64,000 bases of DNA from Prostheceraeus crozeri. Taxonomy: Eukaryota; Platyhelminthes; Polycladida; Euryleptidae. The translations under genes were made by a program, and so were the position numbers. The notes under the pieces were generated by a model, which ran no database searches, had not been told where the DNA came from, and saw only the letters and a program-made list of their open reading frames with translations. Positions 58,613-64,000 of the stretch are shown one piece after another; the first letter of the stretch is position 1; the number at the start of each line of letters is the position of its first letter. Where the stretch lies: positions 62,001 through 126,000 of the forward strand of contig CAJQUW010012929.1 in assembly GCA_907163375.1 (NCBI GenBank), read 5' to 3'.

Positions 58613-59889
58613 ATCGCGTAATCCGCTACTGTGAATGCCAGAATAAGTATCCCTTTCAGATAGAAACCTCAGCGATTCATGCGCTGTATGATTTAATTAA
58701 CAATGAAGATGATAATATTAGAATATACCCCCGTTATGAGATGTGAAGACAGTGCAGAGACAGAGGTAAAGAGGACGAAGGTGGCCTTGACGATGATGTA
58801 TCAAGGAGGCCAAATTTGTACATGTACCTACAAATATGAACATGTCTATCGAATGTCTTCTATTATCTTGCATTATGTGCAAGTCTTGTGCAAGGTATTG
58901 TAGGAAGTTAACGACATGTGATATCAGGATCGACCTCAGTAGGCCTACCCATGGTTTGAAAACGATAGCCATTCTGATCACACCTGCACCATTATTTGCT
59001 TAAGAAGCTTCGTAGTTGCTATTCCTATAACATTCTACTCCTAGTGTAAACCAGCATGTTAATTTTTTTGAAGACACGACCTTTGATTATTTTCGTCTCT
59101 TGTGATGCAGGGTAAGCATGATTTTGAATATTACACGGTACATGCGAAAGCTATTTTCAATAATTTTCTTTTATTTCAGAATAGGAACACATGGCGCCCA
59201 GTTAAGTTAACGATCATGGTCAAGACGAAGAAGACAATTATAAAGTCTAAAAAAGATATAAGATAATTGCATTGTAGATGCCGGACGTCAGAATTTCTCG
59301 GTAGCAATCCGCAAAGATGGTAGGCCTACCGCTGGATAGTCACACCTAAGCAGCTGCTGCGCCCTGACTCAAGTTCTTTCACAAACGAAATGCTACAAAT
59401 GCGGTGTGGGATTGTGAGACAAGTGTTTCAGAGCATGCCACATTTGGTGACTTATTTTATGACAACATGAACTGTTGAGCATACATTCACCAAGATAGTC
59501 GTTTTACTGAGCAAAATAGGCCTACTAAAGAGAAACTTTCTGATATAAGTGCATGTGCAGTTTTTGAGGCTGTTATATACTGCTGTAAGATTTGTTTTAT
59601 ATCATGCAACAATTACACAAATTATTTTTTGAGTAAAACTAAAAATAAAAGTTGCAAATTATACATTACTCTCATCTGAATTCGATTTCCATGTAGCCTA
59701 CATGTAGCTGAATAATTTTCAGGGCAGTCAAAAGGAGTCATGGAGGTGTAGGTGCAGTTTTGAAATGCACGAAAGGTGATGTTCGGAAATGTGAAATTTT
59801 TTTTTACAAGGATGTTCTGGCCCGCCACCCTCCCCAACCAAGCACAACAAAAAGCACCAGGACAAAATTGGTTTTGGCAGTGTAGCGAT

Positions 59890-59892
<3 letters not shown>

Positions 59893-59946
<54 letters not shown>
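59893..59946. repeat. (AT)n microsatellite inside a palindrome
   Basis: About 54 bases of AT repeats flanked by GCGATGGC on the left and GCCATC on the right, so the whole is GATGGCA-(TA)n-TGCCATC. This is an enlarged form of the TGGCATATATGCCA palindrome at 58233. Confidence 0.95.
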
Positions 59947-59949
<3 letters not shown>

Positions 59950-60084
59950 ATCTTCGAAATCGATCCGTAATTGCTCGCATCCATTCTACATATGAAAATA
60001 TTCATGCTTCGTGATGTTTCAAGCTATGTTGATTGATACAATTCGAAATATGCAAAGAAATCACAGCCGCGTTTAATGGGTTAA

Positions 60085-61125
60085 ATAATCTTATTGCATG
60101 CTTCAAACTTAGGTGATAAAATGAGCAATTGGATTTCAAAGCAGCAATTTGCAGTGCCAGTTGCAATTGAAACTGGAACCTCAACTACCTGAGCATTTGA
60201 CGTTGATCGTGGAATATTGTTTGATAATTGAAAGGCATGCGATATGTTTTGATTGAACTTGCACAGGTGTCGCAGAAAGTCTTTGAACACCAGCTGAAGT
60301 GAAAAGTTCATGACATAGTATTTGGCGAACTGTCTGTTCCAACCTCGTGGTTTTTAATGCAGGTTGTCCGGACAAATTCATCTCTATGTCATTCATCTTC
60401 AAGATAAGGCATGAAATTTGAAAGATAGTCAGTCTGAATAAAAAAGACGGCATAGATTTCGATGTTAGATCAAGAATTTCTATTTCACGCAATTCCGTGA
60501 TAATGCATTTAAATTGAATAGTTATCAATGATTCTATTGAAATTTAATGCTATTGAAATTGGTTGCCTTATCTTGAACTTGATTACCTTATTAACGCGAA
60601 CGTTCCTTTGCATTGAAGCCTGTTGACACATGATTGAAATTGGTGTCGATGTCGATGGTCTTTGTAATTGCATGACTTATCTTGAACTTGCATGCGTTAG
60701 AATTGAAATGTCTCTGGAAAATCTGTAAACTCTGAAGACTTGCATTCAAACTTCGGCGTAGAGAATTCTCCATTGATTTCGTAAATCCCAGGAATTCCCT
60801 CAACGTAAAAGAAGTGAATATCACTTCAGTGACTCATTTCAAATCAAGTTTAACACACGGGGACATAAAGGTGTCCAGCGTGGACCCCGGAGCTATATTT
60901 TTTGTTTCGCATTTCTGTTGAGGATCAACTGGTCACACCAAGACTGACTCTGCAAATGATAGCTCTTTCCAATTGAAAAATTAAGAAAATTATTTAATAT
61001 AAGGTAGTCTATATTAACAACTCGGCATAAATGAATCCTCAATGTGAAAGCTATCGTTGTATATTAATAGTTCGAAACTAAACATGGAATGCTGCCCAAG
61101 TTTTTGCAGCAGTAATTAGTGAGTT
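60085..61125. other. No gene recognised
   Basis: AT-rich with recurring TTGAAATTG/TTGAACTTG words (60540-60740) and the inverted repeat at 60781-60840. No coding motif. Confidence 0.4.
60781..60840. repeat. Inverted counterpart of 57232-57286
   Basis: Contains GGAATTCCCTCAACG and GAAGTGAATATCACTTCAGT. See the matching entry upstream. Probably ends of, or copies from, one older dispersed element. Confidence 0.6.
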
Positions 61126-61750
61126 TCAGATCTCCACAACTGTTCTGAGAGTCGGAGATCGTAAGACTCCGGTGCCTATTCCCGATAGGGGTGTAGGTAA
61201 AATTACAATAGTGAGCAGATGTAGGGGTTCTACTACACGGAATAAATCAATCTCAGTAAAACTAGCTCTCTGAGGTTGTGTTGCAGGAGTAGACATCGTT
61301 AAACCACCTCTTAGGTCAACTGATTTGGAACCAAATGTCGTTGACTTATATATAAAAGTATGAGTGAGTTTGAGATCTTCACAGCTGATGAGAGTCGAGG
61401 ATCGTAATTCATTATGACTCCGATGCACTACAAACCGCTCACTACCAAACACATATGAGGAATGGAAGAATAGATTTTTAATTAGCCAATCACAAAAGGA
61501 GTTGTTTGTATCGATACATGCCAACCGATGCGAATATATACCACAGGAAGTTAATATTCGGGTGCAAAACCTGCCAAATCTCTGTAAATATACGAGAATC
61601 TCGTATCAATTGCTAGTTCCAAGTTGTCTGTGAATTTGACATCAATTTGGATTGAATTTTCGTATGCAGCAAGTTAAAGTGTAGGCCTATTCCCGATAGG
61701 GGTGAGTGAAATAGCAAAAGTGAACAGATTTAAGGGTTCTCTAACAATTT
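61126..61750. repeat. Degenerate direct repeats
   Basis: CCTATTCCCGATAGGGGTG occurs at about 61176 and 61685, followed both times by A-rich text and GTGA(G/A)CAGAT. GTGAGTTTCAGATCTCCACA ... CGGAGATCGTAAGACTCCG near 61120-61170 recurs as GTGAGTTTGAGATCTTCACA ... GAGGATCGTAATTC near 61364-61412. This is an unclassified repeat with a period near 510 bp for one part. Confidence 0.55.
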
Positions 61751-62343
61751 CTAACCAAATGTCTTTAACTTATAAAAACATGCAAATGCAAATGCATGAA
61801 AAATTTGCAAATGTCAACGTATTGGATAAATTAAATTGATGCTTGCACTTATCTTAGAATGTATTGTTAATCAATCCGAACGTTGATCGTTAGATCTAAG
61901 GGAGAAGGTGATGGAGCTTGACGGCATGATTGCGAGGAGTTTACTCGGTTACCAGCAATCATTGTAGGCCTATTTAGATGCTTTGATATCTAAGTTACCT
62001 ACATAGAGCTTTCTTTAGTTTTCACAAGACGATGACGATATGAAGACCGCTAATCACACTGTCAAAAGTGATAATGAAAATCGTTCAAATAAATAAAGTT
62101 CTAAAATCAACTTTTGTCAAAATACATGGACCGAAAATAAATGGTCTTCAAACTAATTAAATTCCTTACTTTCAGAGTCGATTGGATGAAGATTGTCGTG
62201 TAGATTGTCGTCCAGATAGGGATAATTTAGTGCATGATTAGAAGTTGCTTGATTTGAGACCATGAGCTCGTATATTCAAGAGTTAAAAGATTTTCTTTGA
62301 TGACCATGAAGTACATTATTTTTCATGGATAATTTGATATTTG
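61751..62343. other. No gene recognised
   Basis: AT-rich sequence up to the TTAA preceding pB3; nothing recognisable. Confidence 0.4.
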
Positions 62344-62347
62344 TTAA

Positions 62348-64000
62348 GTCTTTCAGTACCAGTGGGTCCTGCGGGACCCATGCACATAGGAAAAATAATT
62401 CCGTCCCCATTGATTTTCTATGTGAATATGATTGCAGTCTTTGGCATATATTTTCCGGTGTTGTGCACGAAACAATGTAGTGGAGATACGATATAATCAG
62501 CTGTGAATTATCGACGGCCTAGGTCGACGTTTGACGCTACGTGTCTGAAAATTAGTCAATCTCAAGGATTTCCAGAGCTTGCAACCGTTTTACAAGTGGG
62601 TCCTGAGGGACCCACTGGTACGGAAGTTTCGCTTGACACAAGAGACATGAATTTCAGTTATCAAGAGCAAACTGCCTGATGTGATGTCTAAAAATATATC
62701 TGACTTCAATGACTGCCAACCGAAGTTGTCTTTGTTCAATGCAACTCAGCCATTGAACGATAATAAATCTGCAGCCTTGTTCAGCGCATACCGTGCATAT
62801 AAGCAACAATCATCACAACATCTTCACATTCTTCAGCGAACTGATTGTTTGTGTGACTATGCCGCGTCACCAGAGAAGAAATTTTGTTCTGACTGCATAT
62901 GATGTTCTGCAAATGCTAGATGCCGACGACAGTGACGAAGAAGGACTTATGGAGATTGACGAGGAGGACGTTGCGTTTCTCAATGATAATGTCCCCGAAG
63001 GGCCGAATGAAGTTCTCGAGGTGGGCATCGACGACGCAGGAACTGATGAAGTTCAGATGGAACATGAGCCCTCCGAGAGAGAAGTGACTTTTCTCTGGTC
63101 AAAGCGGTTTCCATCCCTCGTCACAACAGCCCCAAAACCAGGACTTGCGGAGCTCAGGGTTACTTTCAACAATGTCTCCTTCCCGAACCCCTCAACAATA
63201 TTCAAAGCAGTTTCTCGATTTGGACCTTTATTGAACAACATCCTCATTCCGGAAGCTATACTTTACATGCAGCAGAAAGGTGAGATCTTCACTGCTGACG
63301 AGGAAGAAATGGATGCATTTATCGGGATCATTTTCGTCATGTCCTATCACCGTCTTCCCGACATGAACCTATATTGGTCAGTGAATCCAGACGTTCGGGT
63401 TGCTGCAATTGCTGATGTCATGACGCGCGCAGCCGATTCTTTGAAATCAAGATAGCCCTGCACTTTAGCAACAACGAGGATGCCGTTGACAAGAATTATC
63501 CAGACCATGATCGGGCCTGGAAAGTTCGTCCACTGCTCAACCACTTCAACGAGGCTTTCCAGGCGGCCCTCTCACCTACCGAGGAACAATCGATTGATGA
63601 GAGGATGGTTAAATTCAAGGACCAGTCGCTAATGAAGAATATGAAAGAGACGTCGATTGGTGTCGTAACGACTCGAAAACAGGTTACGTCTTTGAGATTG
63701 ACATAAACCCCTGAAAGAACAAGTCTCGAAAAGTCGGACTTCCAGAAGCTGTCGTACTACAGCTACAAGGAAGATTACTGGAAGGAACATCCGCATTTAC
63801 ATCGACAAGTTCTACACGTCACCAAGCAAGATGAAGTAAGACACCATCTTCTGTACGGGAACCGTAAGACACAACCGAAAAGGAATGCCGAAAGACTTTA
63901 TTGCCGACAAAAGTATGGCCCGCGGTGCCGTTGATGCCAGACACTGTAATGGAATGTACTCGTATACAACCAAATGAGCGGACAACAAAGCGGTTTATCT
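62348..64000 (+). mobile_element. piggyBac-type transposon (pB3), runs off the window
   Basis: TTAA at 62344-62347 is followed by GTCTTTCAGTACCAGTGGG and the palindrome AGTGGGTCC-TGC-GGGACCCA (62361-62380). A second module, AGTGGGTCC-TGA-GGGACCCACT (62595-62616), is followed by GGTACGGAAG, an inverted copy of the terminal sequence. The left end thus has the same paired inverted-module design as pB1. The transposase gene follows. The right end lies beyond 64000. Confidence 0.75.
62859..64000 (+). pseudogene. piggyBac-like transposase (pB3), frameshifted and partial
   Basis: The ATG at 62859 gives MPRHQRRNFVLTAYDVLQML and an acidic stretch (DADDSDEEG, EIDEED). The frame then continues through FSNNEDAVDKNYPDHDRAWK and VRPLL (after a shift near 63430), SIDERMVKFK (first catalytic Asp), WCRNDSKTGYVFEID (after a shift near 63645), YIDKFYTSP (second Asp) and VRHNRKGMPKDFIADKSM at the window edge. 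At least four frameshifts or stops break it. The third Asp region and C-terminal finger would lie beyond 64000. It differs from pB1 and pB2 in sequence. Confidence 0.85.

Larger units (their letters stand above)
58219..60080. mobile_element. Non-autonomous TTAA element (pB4)
   Basis: TTAA at 58215-58218, then CCCATTGAACGCGG. The other end on the minus strand is CCCATTAAACGCGG, ending at 60080, with TTAA at 60081-60084. One mismatch in 14 bp of TIR plus the exact TTAA duplication fits piggyBac. A palindrome TGGCATATATGCCA follows the left TIR (58233-58246). Two AT microsatellites inside sit within the same kind of palindrome. No transposase motif was recognised in the 1862 bp, so it is likely a deletion derivative mobilised in trans. 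Confidence 0.85.

Noticed and set aside
59622..60005. 127-codon minus-strand frame with a Tyr-Ile repeat
   Set aside because: The repeat is only the translation of the AT microsatellite; the flanks show no domain.
1..64000. CRISPR array, operons or prokaryotic defence genes
   Set aside because: No regularly spaced repeats or bacterial gene organisation; all recognised coding remnants are eukaryotic transposons or an animal-type receptor.
1..64000. tRNA or rRNA genes
   Set aside because: No stretch with tRNA A/B boxes and a matching cloverleaf, and no rRNA core sequence, was noticed by eye; a covariance search could still find one.

Overview
This is AT-rich eukaryotic, almost certainly metazoan invertebrate, nuclear DNA. 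There are no operons, ribosome-binding sites or phage/plasmid genes. What can be recognised is a dense graveyard of animal transposable elements around one intact host-type gene, a single-exon class A G-protein-coupled receptor at 33365-34417. The words aggcct/taggccta and tacatgta are scattered throughout. I cannot name the species. Introns make other host genes hard to see without tools, so the gap entries mean 'nothing recognised', not 'nothing there'.

Layout. 1-8.4 kb: no recognised gene; short word-rich repeats and two long hairpins. 8.4-11.7 kb: a complete piggyBac-type transposon (pB1) with perfect 13-bp terminal inverted repeats (TIRs), a TTAA target duplication and a transposase broken by one frameshift. 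15.7-20.3 kb: two nearly identical Penelope-like elements (PLEs) head to head, flanked by a 13-bp direct repeat, with hammerhead-ribozyme-like motifs in both arms. 20.8-28.1 kb: a PLE scrap, a hAT-like MITE, fold-back repeats and a decayed non-LTR reverse transcriptase. 28.1-31.8 kb: non-LTR retrotransposon pieces on both strands, a scrap of an unusual transposase family, and a P/hAT-like transposase C-terminus. 33.4-34.4 kb: the receptor gene. 35.6-37.9 kb: a decayed gene of the same unusual family (signature GKGxCDGIG) next to a TA-flanked MITE. 39.3-42.5 kb: PLE and non-LTR scraps and a small MITE.

42.6-46.2 kb holds X1, a 3.58-kb DNA transposon with about 413-bp TIRs and a roughly 700-aa Cys-rich protein carrying a DGGGGFLK signature. 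49.6-58.0 kb is a nest: a possible hAT shell, a piggyBac N-terminal fragment (pB5), a second TTAA-flanked piggyBac (pB2) and, inside its transposase gene, X2, a 3.35-kb relative of X1 with long TIRs and an exact 9-bp target duplication. 58.2-60.1 kb: a non-autonomous TTAA element (pB4) with AT microsatellites inside its palindromes. 62.3 kb to the end: a third piggyBac gene (pB3) running off the window.

Most notable points: (1) the X1/X2 long-TIR transposon group, whose protein I read as a possible RNase-H-fold DDE transposase and cannot assign to a superfamily; (2) each TTAA element carries its own private subterminal palindrome, and in pB4 these appear to have expanded into (AT)n microsatellites; (3) the PLE inverted dimer that looks inserted as one unit; (4) several short repeats each built from permutations of one short word.
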